From Paramarasmius palmivorus (lineage: Eukaryota > Basidiomycota > Agaricomycetes > Agaricales > Marasmiaceae), in the NCBI GenBank assembly GCA_037176845.1, contig JAYKXP010000148.1, positions 1 through 64,000 on the forward strand: DNA of 64,000 nt, in the 5' to 3' direction. The notes under the pieces are model-generated. The model ran no database searches. It was not told the origin of the DNA and saw nothing but the letters and a program-made list of their open reading frames with translations. How positions within the stretch are numbered: position 1 is the stretch's first letter; each line of letters starts with the position of its first letter. Both the position numbers and the translations under genes were made by a program. Positions 1-10,823 of the stretch are shown one piece after another.

Positions 1-1135
1 CAAAGGTGATTAAACCCGAAATTATGCATTATTATGACCGTTTCGCTAAAGCTATGGCCGCGCAGGACGAGGAAGGGAAGGCAGAAATAGCACAAGGCGC
101 AACGCCCGACTCTGGTGATTCATTGGCAACGCTAAAAGGGAAGGAACAACCGGTAGGATTCTGTTCCAATGTAAAATACCCATGTTCACTGGCATTTTTC
201 CAAAGAATATGTTCGAACGACGTCCTCTTCTAGAGTACCTTCTCATGACTGGGTATATAACCCTCAGAGAAGAAGAAATAAAGGACAATTTTAGTCATAG
301 CGACTCCATTACCAAAGGAATAGCTGTCGTCCAAACGACTTGGTTCATATTCCAAGTTATCGCTCGTGCAGCGGAAGGTCTCGCAATCACAGAACTCGAA
401 ATCATCACTGTTGCATTCGCTCTTCTCAATTTTGGCACGTACTTCTTATGGTGGGACAAGCCTGTACGCATAAGGCATCCGGTGCGGGTTTATTGGAGGC
501 AGAAAGAAGGGTCCATGATCAAAGGCGCATCGCATACTCGTTGGACCATAGAGGATCTTTTCAGTACCATTTGGGATGGAGCCGCTGCAATTGTCAAATA
601 CGTCTATGTTGGCGGCTCGCCTTTCTGTGGCACATCTAAAAACATCTTTGCCCAGATCATACTCCTTCCACTGCAGATTATATGGCACGCCATAGTCGTT
701 CTCAACCGAATTCTTCTAGACACGGGCATAGATCGCAACCTAGCGATCCCAATCTCTTCTCAGCTGGAAGACATTCCTCCTCTCCTCCACATCACCGTCT
801 ATGTAATTGGGACTATCTTTGGCGCAATTCACTGCATACCGTGGTCTTTTCAATTTCCGACCACCACTGAACAGTTACTGTGGCGTATATCAGCTGTTGC
901 ACTTGCGACTGCGCCGATGGGTATGGGATTCTTGCATTGGTATTGGGAAGAGTGTTTTGGTCAAGTTTCGGACTTTTTGGATGCTGTAGTGGTTATCTTC
1001 ATGCTTGCTTTCTTCCTGGCGAATGCCATCTTCCGAACGACCCTTATAGTTATTGCATTCACCACATTGCGAGACCTTCCTTTGAGCGCTTACCAAACAG
1101 TTGAATGGACCACCCTTATCCCGCATATCGGTTGA
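1..1135 (+). CDS. Multi-pass membrane protein family member 1 (5' end outside window)
   Basis: Function is unknown. The protein belongs to the family that recurs across this window. Two exons are visible: one running off the left edge to 152 and one from 206 to 1135. They are joined by a 53-nt GT-AG intron (153-205) that keeps the frame (phase 0). The second exon carries the family core: GYITLREEEIKD, a helix around IAVVQTTWFIFQVIAR, LAITELEIITVAFALLNFGTYFLWW, then KPVRIRHPVRVYW, LAIPISS, FGAIHCIPWSFQFPTTTEQ, LLWRISA and the C-terminal AYQTVEWTTLIPHIG followed by TGA. Four to six membrane helices are likely. The N-terminal exons with the CIDINGCRT segment lie outside the window. It is convergent with the broken copy at 1699-3346. 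The exon pattern matches the genes at 4251 and 47946, so the model is well supported, but completeness of the 5' part cannot be judged. Confidence 0.8.
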
Positions 1136-1634
1136 TTTTTGGCATAGCCTGGACTGCTTGTAATCAATGATATATTGTCTTAGCCCATCATCGTCACTAC
1201 ATTCACACCAATACTTGTACGTTCTCTATTTTGAGTCCTCCGTCAACGTGACGATAGCGACGGTGCCGAGTACATCCAAGGACTCAGAGCAATCTTACCA
1301 GGTACTCGAGCCTCTTGACGCGTTCTGCAACATCTTGGTACAAAAAACTGCACTGTTGCGATTACATAGTGAAATTGAAAGCACGAAGTACCCAACAAAA
1401 AATATCAGACTTTCAGCTTGAAGTTCTAGACTAAAGATTTTATGTGGGTTTTAATAGTAAATATATGGGACGAATTCGAGAACCTGACGAAGACACGACT
1501 GACAAATATTTATCGGGAAACAAGGATAGATAGCAAAGAGAACGACAGACGCATAGGGGAAATAGATGAGTGAACAAGGTCCAAAGCAAAGAGACTGAAC
1601 TTGTTATGCACGGATATGATAACAGAAATCCGAC
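1136..1634. other. Convergent intergenic stretch, no gene seen
   Basis: This is the space between the 3' ends of the plus-strand copy ending at 1135 and the minus-strand copy ending near 1699. Short open frames exist but none resembles a family or has splice-site support. It probably holds the two 3' untranslated regions. Confidence 0.5.
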
Positions 1635-1693
1635 CTACGAAGAACGAATCAGCTAAACAGTGAGTCGTTCACGAGAGAAAGTAGACATTGAAC
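1635..1693 (-). other. Candidate 3'-UTR intron of the broken copy
   Basis: On the minus strand a GT-AG interval of 59 nt begins 5 nt after the stop codon of the broken copy. It ends in TTCGTTCTTCGTAG, almost the same as the TTCGTTCTTTGTAG acceptor found just after the stop codons of the genes at 4251 and 54109. The donor has diverged to GTTCAA from the GTATGT of the paralogs. Confidence 0.55.
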
Positions 1694-1698
1694 CTGAA

Positions 1699-3346
1699 TT
1701 ATCCAATGTGCGGAATGGAAGTTGTCCACTGGACAGTTTGATAGGCGCTTGGGGAGAGGTCTCGGAGTGAAGTGAATGCGATAACGATGAGGGTAACGCG
1801 GAAGGTGGCGTATGCGAGGGAAAGAGTAAGAACGATGACACTAATAACCGGTTCCGGAACATGCGGGCTGTTTTGCCTTCTCCAATGCAAGCCTCCCATT
1901 GCAATAGGCGCAACTGCAACCGCAATAGCAGAGATACGCCAAAGAAGCTCTTCGGTACGAGTCGGAAATTGGAAGAACCATCGATGATGTAAATCGGAGA
2001 TGGTCTTTCAATTCGTCTAATCTGGAGGAGATTGGAACTGCTAGATTACTGTCGTCGTCGTCACGAAGAAGGATGTAGCATACGACGAAGAGGTGCCATA
2101 AGATCCCTAGCGGAAGGAGTAGAAGTCGGAAAAGTATGTTGTCAGGGCCTTCAACATTTCCGAAATTGAAGGCGTAGATATAGTGCACAATCGCACGAGC
2201 TGCATCCCAGCACTTCCTCCACGTCCCCTTCCCCTCATCAGTATCCCCTCCAAGTCCTCCAAATTTCTCTGTCTGCCTCCAATGCACCCTTATAAGATAT
2301 CTCACCCGAAGGGGTTTGTTCCACCACAGAAAGTAAGTGCCAAAGTTTAGAATCGCGAACCCAATGGTGATGATCTCAAGTTCTGTGATAGCTAGACCCT
2401 CTATCGCACGAGCAACGACCTGCAAGACGAACCAGGTGGTTTGGATGATGGCAATTGATTTGGTGATAGCATCACTATGGCTGAGGTTACCCTTGATCTC
2501 GTCTTCGGTGAGGGTTATGTATCCTTCAGCGACGAGAAATTCCAGAAGGCACAGTGCATCAGATGGCATATTGATCACGGTCTTCGTTTTCTAATGGCAG
2601 CATAAGTAACGTGGAAATGGGTAAAACCAACTAAAGATTACAGTTGAAGTTTCGACCTTTGTGTCCTGCGGGGAATCGCTCTGAATTAAACATAGAGTTT
2701 ATTGTAATGGAAAGGGAAAGACTTACCTGTGACTGAGGGTTCTGATAATCGGCTGACCGTTTCATGTGTTTGTGATGAGTTTTAATTTTGATTGCGCAAT
2801 CCTCGGCTCAAGCCGTATGATCCAACGCCGCCAAATAGCGTTCTCTGGAGTCCCTTAAATATCCGCAAAACTTCTCCCCGTCGTATAAGGCGAACCCACC
2901 CATAATCACGAGGAATCCATGTGAGGTACCCCATCCATAATCTGAGGAGACTGTATCAGCTACTGCAGTAGTTGTCTAAGCAGATACACACTCTTGAACT
3001 TGTCTCGGATCGTCTTCGCCTTTTCTCGCTGCCGCATGGCCCATAATATCATAAACTCTGGTGCGAGAAGAGCAAAAATCATCAACTTGACGTCTTGATA
3101 AGCCTTGACTGCTGGATGCCATGGTTTCCGTTCGCCATCCTGTACTCTCGGAATGTTGGGGTGTATAGCGACCCAGGTGCATATAAATATGACTGAGAGG
3201 CAGCTCCAAAGGATCCCGGTGGTGGTACGACATCCATTTATGTCAATGCATTCGCCAGTTACAGGATCAAAGAACGTAGAGTCGTTGGTTGAGGCAGCAG
3301 AGAGACCAGAGGCGATGGGCCTTGCGAGGGCGTACAAGAGGATCAT
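1699..3346 (-). pseudogene. Membrane protein family member 2, broken
   Basis: This is a minus-strand copy of the same family. Exon 1 (3346-2992) starts MILLYALARP and holds GECIDINGCRT, SCLSVIFICTWVAIHPNIP and the PEFMILWAMRQRE helix. A 50-nt intron (2991-2942) leads to exon 2 (2941-2727), which encodes YGWGTSHGFLVIMGGFALYDG. Exon 3 is small (2665-2642) and exon 4 begins at 2590. Two lesions break it. The first is an in-frame TGA at 2808-2810 within exon 2, after which the frame stays open to a good GTAAGT donor. The second is a deletion near 1978-1990 that removes about 50 nt, corresponding to the VYGIAALFGAIHCIP part of paralogs. It shifts the frame, so the conserved C-terminus (SAYQTVQWTTSIPHIG, ending at 1699) is read in another phase. 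An unusual intron could hide the TGA, but not the deletion. It is most likely a recent pseudogene. Confidence 0.8.
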
Positions 3347-4197
3347 TGGTTGAGCAGCAAAGGAACCAAAGCGTTGCGTCCTTTATCCATGGAGTACACG
3401 CATTGAATGTGCTCAGCCCTTGCGTTGAACGTGCCGGCGTCTTCTTTGACAGCTGGAATAGAAGAACACCGGGTGAAGGACCTGTAAATGAGGAGAATGC
3501 ATGTCACGGAAGTGAAAATAGTGGTGAGGTGAGCATGGAAATGAGGCCGGCAGTCGACTTTGAGACTTCAAATCATGGTGCCAAATCGTGCTTGTTGATC
3601 ATCGCAGGAAGGAACGTGAAATCCGGTATTACCGAGGTCCGAAGGCCATAAAGATGATGTAAGCGGATACATTTTCGTTCCGTCGCTCTTTCTAGTGAAT
3701 GCTTGCGAAATGGGACCACTTGCAGGGTAATCTATCTATCTATCTATCTTGCTTCAATTAGTAGGTACCTGGGGTACCTGGATTTCTACAACCTCTGGGG
3801 GCAGTAATCACATAGTCGTACGCTATCTTTCGAATTGCCTCTCATATCGCTTAATGTCGGATCCACGGCATGAAGAAAGTCAGTACTCATAGCCTCCGAT
3901 GATGCAAAAGAATTGTTCGGCTGGCAAATATAAGCCCGAAAAGAACGAATGATCACAGGTCTACCCCAGGTTTCTCACGTTCTTCTCTTCCACGATCAAC
4001 AGGCGCTTCATACATTCATATTTGGCTCAGATTTCCTCTCAAAACCCCTAGATGTCACATATCCCTGCTATTCCTAGCTTCCCGCTCACGCCACCGCCTC
4101 ATCTTCATTCATTTACACTGCCGCAATGACATTCCTTCTATGCTACCTGTCATAGTAGACGCCGGCATGTACAACACACAGACAACACGCTCAACGC
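3347..4197. other. Divergent intergenic region between copies 2 and 3
   Basis: This region separates the 5' ends of the broken minus-strand copy and the intact plus-strand gene, so it should hold both promoters. Near 3365-3400 the minus strand has ATGGATAAAGGACGC, also found ahead of the gene at 54109, with a close form (ATAGATAAAGGTCGC) ahead of 4251. I see no gene in it. Confidence 0.5.
3731..3749. repeat. TCTA microsatellite
   Basis: About four and three-quarter perfect copies of the tetranucleotide TCTA lie in the divergent promoter region. They are followed by the short direct repeat GGTACCTGG near 3763-3781. Confidence 0.85.
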
Positions 4198-4338
4198 ATG
4201 TCCTCCATAGATAAAGGTCGCAGAATCCTGGATCCCATCCTCACCCTTCCATGCTCCTCCTCTATGCACTCGCGAGGCCCATCGCCTCCGGCCTCTCCGC
4301 CTCCTCCGCCAACAACTCCACATCCTTCGATCCCATAA
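4198..4338 (+). promoter_or_regulatory. Upstream ORF overlapping the start of member 3
   Basis: A 46-codon reading frame begins at an ATG 53 nt upstream of the main start and runs out of frame across it, ending at a TAA inside exon 1. It encodes MSSIDKGRRILDPILTL at its N-terminus. The gene at 54109 has the equivalent frame (MDKGRRILAPFLTL), ending at the homologous TAA. The broken copy at 3346 has MDKGRNALVPLLL, ending in a TGA that overlaps its main ATG. Conservation may simply reflect recent duplication. If translated, it would force leaky scanning or dampen expression of the main frame. Confidence 0.4.
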
Positions 4339-5994
4339 CCGGAGAGTGCATCGACATCAACGGCTGCCGTACTACCACTGGGATTATCTGGAGCTGCCTC
4401 TCCGTGATCTTCATCTGCACTTGGGTCGCAATCCACCCCAACATTCCAACAGTGGAGAAGTTTGATCGCAGAAACGAACAATGGACTGGGCTTCGATGGC
4501 ATTCAGCGGCCATTGTATACCAAAACGTCGAGTTGATGATTGTAGCGCTTCTTGCGCCGGAGTTTATGATATTGTGGGCTATGAGGCAGAGGGAGCAGGC
4601 GAAGAAGATTCAAGATAAGTTCAAGGGTGCGTATCCAGTTCTAATAAAGGCACGGCAGCTAATTCTACCCTCTCAGACAAGTACGGTTGGGGAATGTCGC
4701 ATGGATTTTTTGTCGTCATGGGTGGATTCGCGTTATACGATGGGGATAAGTTTTGCGGGTATCTATGGGACAGGGATAGAGGCTATGATGATCTGAAGAG
4801 ACCATATGAAGGCCATGCAGAAAAACTGTGGGATAATGTCAAAAGATACTGTAGGAGATGTGGCAGATGTGAGAAATGCGAGAAATGCGAGACATGCGAG
4901 ACGTGCGAGAGATGTCGGGACCCCATTGTAAACACACAGGAAGGCCAGGTGAGCATGTATTTTTTGTTGTATGGAGCTATGTTAATTCGATCTTCCAGTC
5001 TCACCAGGATGATAAGGCTGCGGAACCGACCATACCCGAGGAGAAAACCCTATTGACAACTTCACTCGAACCCACTGCACCATCGACAGTACCTCAGACC
5101 GAACCGGAAACTATCCTCGAATTCCTTGTCGCCAAAGGCTACATCACCCTCACCGAAGACGAAATCAAGGACAAAAGCCACGCCGACGTCATCACCAAAT
5201 CCATCGCCGTCATCCAAACCACCTGGTTCATCATGCAGGTCATCGCTCGTGCCGTCGAGGGTCTGGCTATCACGGAGCTGGAGATCGTCACCGTTGGATT
5301 CGCGATTCTGAACTTTGGGACGTACTTCCTATGGTGGAACAAGCCCCTGCGAGTTGGGCATCCTGTGAGGGTGTATTGGAGGCAGACGGAAAAGTCGGGG
5401 GGAGGGGATACTGATGCGGGGAAGGGAGGGCTCTGGGGGTCGTGCAGGGAGGGGGCTGGTGCGGTGTTGAAGTATATCTACGCCCTTGACCTGGTTGATA
5501 ACTTTGAAGGCCCCGACAACATACTTTTCCGACTTCTCCTCCTTCCCCTATGGATCCTATCGCACATCCTCGCCATGTGTGACCGGATTCTCGAAGACAA
5601 TGACGACAACGACCTAGCAATCCCAATCTCCTCCCGATTAGACAACGATCCTCTTCACCTTTACATCACCGTCTACGGAATCGCCGCTCTCTTCGGCGCC
5701 ATCCACTGCATCCCATGGCTTTTCCAATTTCCGACTCATACCGAACAGCTGCTTTGGCGTATATCAGCTGTTGCGGTTGCAGCTGCGCCGATTGCGATGG
5801 GGGTTTTGCATGGGAATGAGAAATCGGGTTGGATTCCAATTCGTGTATGGATCTCCGTGGCGATTGTCTTTTCTCTCGCATACGCCGTCTTCCGCATCAC
5901 TCTTATAGTCATTGCATTCACTGCTCTACGGGATCTCCGTCCAAGCGCATATCAGACTGTTCAGTGGACTACGTTCATCCCACACATTGGATGA
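4251..5994 (+). CDS. Multi-pass membrane protein family member 3 (intact)
   Basis: The model is join(4251-4626, 4677-4948, 5008-5994), 544 residues, with introns of 50 and 59 nt in phases 1 and 0. The start gives MLLLYALARPIASGLSAS, which aligns with paralogs and may be a signal or anchor segment. GECIDINGCR is at residues 31-40, the first clear helix at about 44-62 (IIWSCLSVIFICTWVAIHP) and the second at about 91-111. YGWGMSHGFFVVMGG lies near 128-142. GYITLTEDEIKD is near 260-271, then helices at about 277-298 and 303-326, KPLRVGHPVRVYW, LAIPISSRLDN, ALFGAIHCIPWLFQFP and the C-terminal AYQTVQWTTFIPHIG. Exon 2 uniquely encodes a run of CxxC repeats. A 3'-UTR intron follows the stop. The alternative acceptor at 4998 would add three residues (SHQ); 5007 was chosen to match the gene at 54109. 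Function is unknown. Confidence 0.85.
4868..4915 (+). repeat. Nine-nucleotide tandem repeat coding a CxxC run
   Basis: Five degenerate copies of a 9-nt unit (TGCGAGAAA type) lie in exon 2 of member 3 and encode CEKCEKCETCETCERC. The other copies in the window lack it: the homologous place in the 54109 gene reads FERIKAYHEKHQKVDN. The regular CxxC spacing could bind metal or form disulfides, or may only be microsatellite growth inside a variable linker. Confidence 0.8.
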
Positions 5995-5999
5995 TTTAG

Positions 6000-6059
6000 G
6001 TATGTCTACTACCTCTTTCACTCGACAAACAAACTCTCTGGCTAATTCGTTCTTTGTAG
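6000..6059 (+). other. 3'-UTR intron of member 3
   Basis: A 60-nt GT-AG interval starts 5 nt after the stop codon, with donor GTATGTC and acceptor TTCGTTCTTTGTAG. The gene at 54109 has a 60-nt interval in the same place with nearly the same sequence, and the gene at 47946 has a 56-nt one. It lies too close to the stop to be an obvious decay signal. Confidence 0.65.
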
Positions 6060-7587
6060 GTTCAGCTTTCCGTTAATCTCTTGTTCGTATTTTGTTTTGT
6101 TTATTTGCTTTGGATCTTGCTTTCGCCTATGTATATCCGTTATGCACCACCGCTATCTTCCTTGCTATCTCAGTACCGCATAACACTATTACCCGCCGTT
6201 TCTTCACCATGTTCCGTTCTTCTTTGTATACCCATCAAGAACAGCTTGCTGCCATATCATATCTGCTTTCCACCTTGATTTCTCGCCTGTTATGGTTCTA
6301 TCCTTACCTTCTCGTTATTGCCATTATTTGTAGCCATGCTTCACAGTCCCAGTATCGCCAGTTGCGCCTACACATGAAAGGCACATACATACGAAGATCA
6401 AGATGTACTGATGTCATACTTTCAATGTTGACCTTTATTCTCCCGAGGATGAACCTTGAGTACCATCGTCGAGCGATCGTTGTGTGTACAGTGCAAGAAA
6501 CGGTAAAAAGAATCCATATAGTCGAGAAAGCGGTACACTTTCCGCACCGCATTCCACCCAAGCACTCCGTGATAGCGTGGTCTGAATGTATCATCGACCA
6601 GTCGCCGATGAAATGGGCTACTTTGATACACCATCCAGAAGTCGCTCGCGACCTATCAACTTTGTCATTCGAGAACGAAGCATCATTCATTGGGGTTTAT
6701 TGCTCGAGCTACTTGAGTGTAGTATGGTACTTGAGGTAGACAAGGGTATCTTAGCTATCTTCCAACGCGACCATGGTAAACAATTGATATGAAAGCCAAA
6801 GTGACCGCAAAGACACCACCTACGAGGACAGCATCGACATCAGCAAACGTTCAGCACGTTAGACTGAAACTTGAATTACCTGACACCATATGCCAGCCTT
6901 AGACTAGCCGTGCATGGCGAGCTCTGAACGACATCATCTACATTAGAGGTAAGTACGACAAGCGGCAGCACAAGAAGAAATTCATCACATACCAGCTTTG
7001 TTGTCATCCCTGTAGGTAACCCTGCACCCAGGGAACATGAATTGATCATATTCAAATCATTGTTCGATCCAGTGGCTGCTAGTGCTGCTTAAACGTTAAA
7101 CGTCAGCAAGCCTAGCGCAGACTAAACGATAGAACGGACGTCGAATATTCACAGGTCACGGGAGCGGTCTAGAAACAACCGCCGGCCTACGATAGAGTAG
7201 CTCCCGCATAAATCTAGATAACCGTGAGCACGAGCTATACATAGAGGGTAGACATCAAACTGAACGTACCTCGACGCTTGAATACCTCTGATTGACAGGC
7301 CCAGTCTAGGATAGGCATATGGCGCTGACCGGCATCTGTGGAACAAGAACGAGGGTCAGCGAGTTCGATAGATATAGGGTACGGGCACAACATACCTCTG
7401 ACCTGGTAGAGTATGGCTACGAATCGAGGAAGGGGACACAGAGAAGGAGTTGATTCCTAGAAACACTCTCAGCACTCAGAGCTTGCGGGTAGTGTGCAAT
7501 ACCTACCCTTGGAACATTCATCGCAGCTCGAAGGTACGAAGAGAACTTCTGGAAGCCAACGAGAATTGTATGACCGCGATCTTTCGT
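6060..7587. other. 3' flank of member 3 and unresolved region
   Basis: The first 150 bases still match the 3' flank of the gene at 54109 (for example TTGCTATCTCAGTACCGCAT near 6161 and 55990). Beyond about 6.3 kb no homology to known families is apparent. Between 6.9 and 7.5 kb several minus-strand donor-like ACGTACC or ACATACC strings occur, suggesting small exons of the unrecognised intron-rich family, but no frame is long enough to model. Confidence 0.35.
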
Positions 7588-8154
7588 TCAAGAACCGCCG
7601 ACTGGGAGCTCGTAGCGTAATGCCGGTAGACCAAAAATGAAAACGTCGACGAAATCCTTTTTCTCGACGGTACTCGCGAACAAGAGTGTCCTTTCAACAT
7701 CGGACATGAACTCCTTCGGGCTGCGTTTGTCATTAAGCTCCCCGGAAAACTTCGGGAAATTTGCGATGTCGAAGGCCATAGCGGGGCGCTTAGACCGTTT
7801 TTGTGTGGGTTGAGGTATGGGTGTAGGCTGGGGTATAGGTTCTGGTGTGTTTTCTGGGGTAAATTCAGCTGGGCGTAGGATGAAGGACAGGTCTGGGGAT
7901 GTCGACGTGGGTGACTCGGGAGCAGATGGTTGCGGTGAATCTGGAAGGGGAACGCGAGCAGGTGATGTTGGTGGAGGTGTTAGAAGCGGATTTGGCGTGT
8001 TATGACCACTACTAAAGGTGAGGGATGATTCGGTACTGGGTGACAGACTACCCGCTGAGGCCAGTCTCTGGAGCCACGCTGCACGGCGTGTATTGGGGTA
8101 CGGCTGAGTTCTAGGTGTTGGAAGAAAAGCTCTACTCGTGCTTTTGCGAGCCAC
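7588..8154 (-). pseudogene. Truncated retrotransposon gag fragment
   Basis: An open stretch of 188 codons on the minus strand has a long proline- and serine-rich N-terminal part. It then has FDIANFPKFSGELNDKRSP, KEFMSDVERT and DFVDVFIFGLPALRYE, which resemble the start of the capsid-like domain of fungal Ty3/gypsy gag. It ends right after this, so the rest of gag and all of pol are missing. There is no ATG: the frame begins at a GTG and is open upstream to a TGA near 8200. No LTR pair was found around it. The family call is from motif resemblance only. Confidence 0.45.
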
Positions 8155-8159
8155 GGTAG

Positions 8160-10230
8160 AGTTTGAGAGTGTTAAGAAGGTCGAGAACTGAGGACTGAGA
8201 TTGGCAGGTGCTCAAAAGAAGCACCTGTGACGTAGTACGGAGTGCTGAGCCGGGAACGAAAAATTCAATGAAAATTTTGCGTGAGAGAATACCCTCTCGT
8301 CACCAGATGGGATAGGCCGTCGGGGACTCTAGATGAGATGCTGCTGCTGTCGTCGTTGTCGTTGTCGATGAAGGTCCAGATACAGGCTGATGTGTCTACG
8401 TAATCTACTCTAAACAAGACCAAACATGTCCTCCGGTATCCCCGATCCCCTACTACATCGGGGATATCGATAGACCTAACAATGTATTCGTTAGCATGAA
8501 CCTGTAACCCAATCGGTCGAACAAAACATACCGGCCATAAGACATTCAGCTCCTTTGGTTACGGATATCGTGTTGGTAGCTGTGGCGTCGTGTGGCGAGT
8601 AACATATACAGAGCATAAGGTATGCTCAGCATTGCACGGTTGTTCTTCCATATCCTGGAACCTCGACGATCGCCAAGCTGAATACTAGTAACAGGGTAAG
8701 TATAACGAATCAATGAACGAAAGGGGCAAGACTTGCCTACAACATCAGGCGTAGCGTAACCCAACACACGCGGCTGGCGGAGCAGCTAGAGTGAATGGTG
8801 CCATAGAACGAGTAGCCTTCAACACCAATCTATCATGATACCACGTCCCTTGACTGAAGGAGAATGTATTAGTAGGTGCGCGAGCGAGCGATACGGAAGC
8901 ATACAGCAGTACGTTCGCCGGACGAGGACATCGGCTACAGAGAGCCCCGCCCATGTACCGTATGTTGCATGCGAAGCATCGACATGATTCCGACGCGGGC
9001 GCGAACACGAGCACAATGTTCTAATTGCATAGATTGATCATTTGCGACCGCCTCGATGTGATACAGGTAGCTCCGATAGCGTTCTGGTTGACGTGGTGGT
9101 ACCCAGTTTGGCGTGGTCGTTTTCATTGGAAAGTGCAAAGGTTTATCCTACAATGTCGCATTTGCATCGGATATTTCGATGAAGAAGTTATCTGGAAACT
9201 CACCTGTTAATGCGCAGCTACTTCTCCTGAAGGGAAAGAATCGGCTGTGGTACGTTCGGTCGTTGTTTGTGGCCTGCTGGGGTCACGTTAGCTTTAGGAA
9301 GAATAGAAATGTGAATAACGGAAACACAGAAGAAGTATGGTGCAGCATGAACGAAGAAAGACATAACGAAGATAGGAAAATGACATCGGAGAAGAGGCAT
9401 GCGATAAATGAATGGTAGATCAAGTAAAGTGTGAAAAGGGCCAATCCAGACGAATAGCCTGCACATACCTGACAACATTCTCTGCAAGAACCCGCTTTAC
9501 CGCCGAGTAGTTTAGATCTACCGTTTTGTCTTCATAGCCTTGGTGGTGAAATGGCTCGGTTACTGTACGAGACCTGCAAGATAGGGTCAGCACTCATCCG
9601 AGTAGTAGAGGATATTGGCGGAGTAGACTCACAGGACGACAACCATTGCCAGTCGTATGTATCCTATCCAAATCCTATCGAGCGCACTTTTTCTGCGCCG
9701 TGAGTCCTTGTGAATGGATCTAACGGGAATGTGAGCCGAAGGAAGGAGAAGGAGAGTAGGGGAAATACCACATACGTCCGAGTCTCCTTAGAAGTATCAC
9801 TAATCGATATCGCAGGAGCGGCGGCAAGAGGAACGGTGTTGGAGGAGCCGGTTGTAGATGGTTGAAGTCCTTGCAGAGCATTGGAGTTTACGTTTATCAG
9901 GGAGAGGGAGGTATTCGGTGGGAAGCCAAATGCGGGAGAGCATGATTGGGGAGTCGGAGGACAAAAGTCGCTGTGTGAAGAGGAGCAAAATGGTCGTAAT
10001 TGGGGACCTGGTAGTCTGGTAGTTGCCAGGCAGACTCTGAGGATGGATTGGTGAGTGGTGTCGACGCGATCGCCGCGTGTAGTTGCTGTCCATGTTGGAG
10101 GTGAGCGTCTTCTGTGGTCTTTTCGTCGCCGGAGAGTAAAGGAAAGGTGAAGAAAGCGGAGGAAAAAAAAGCTCCGCTTACATCAACGGTCTGGACTTCC
10201 AGGCACACTACGTCATGGCGCCAAGACACT
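8160..10230 (-). other. Candidate intron-rich minus-strand gene or remnant, not resolved
   Basis: The minus strand shows repeated donor-like (GTACGT, GTATGT, GTAAGT) and acceptor-like sites separated by short open pieces. Frames long enough to read include a 110-codon piece at 9897-10229 starting MSWRHDVVCLEVQ and containing VDVSGAFF, a phrase shared with a minus-strand frame at 34887-35129. The layout resembles the other gene-poor blocks at 29-35, 51-53 and 57-60 kb. I do not recognise the product and did not force an exon model. Confidence 0.3.
10155..10178. repeat. A-run hairpin AGCGGAG / CTCCGCT
   Basis: A perfect 7-bp inverted repeat encloses an A-rich loop (GAAAAAAAAG). The same hairpin is at 35044-35069 and an imperfect one is at 58763-58788. 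Each lies near the presumed 5' end of a minus-strand intron-rich block, where the minus-strand frame reads through it. Confidence 0.75.
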
Positions 10231-10818
10231 CTTCGCTCAAGCGATGGCTCTAATTCATACAGGCTACTAATACCGTCTTTGTCCCATAACTAGAGTGCCA
10301 CTATCCAGGAAATCCTTAAAGCTACATGCGCTTATGGTATCAGAGCCAGTCGATTGGCCGTCCGCAAAGCTCTACCTGGTGATACACATACTTTGTTCCT
10401 GCGGCATCCATATCGCCCACTCCTCATTCCGATGTCGGTCATTCCAGTAGCAAGCAAGTACCCGCCGTCCATGTCTTTGCACACAGAATCGGAAACGTAT
10501 AGACCTTGAATGTCCGCGTAAGTGAGTATGAAGATTTCGAGAAACACGGCGGAACCATACCTTCGACGGTAGTTGATTCTTTAAGTCGGGCGGCGTTACG
10601 ATGGCCTTGCATGGATGAATAACGGAGACGGTGTGAATTATGGCGGTTATGCAGTCTTGACCAATTCTTTCAGCCTTGCTCCTTGAGTCTTGCCTGGAAG
10701 CTCCTGCGTATTGGCCAGATATCGTTAGTTATCATGCGAAAGGAAAGCCCAAACGAGAAACGTACGTACGCCCTCCGACACCTAAGCTCTCTCTTTGTGC
10801 ACATGTTCAATACTGAGT
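10231..10818. other. Left flank of the gypsy insertion site
   Basis: This single-copy-looking sequence continues at 27671 once the gypsy element is removed. The minus strand has a 71-codon frame at 10332-10547 and donor-like sites near 10560 and 10765. I could not recognise the interrupted locus. Confidence 0.3.
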
Positions 10819-10823
10819 CTATC

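Noticed and set aside
6092..6739. A 215-codon plus-strand frame after member 3
   Set aside because: Its first part coincides with the 3' flank conserved with the gene at 54109, but the frame is not conserved there. No motif or splice support was seen; treated as untranslated region.
10335..10346. TGGTATCAGAGC, identical to the classical copia primer binding site
   Set aside because: No LTR end was found directly beside it and no retroelement coding follows. Similar GGTATCAGAGC strings at 39964 and 56798 lie in the duplicated segment and look unrelated.
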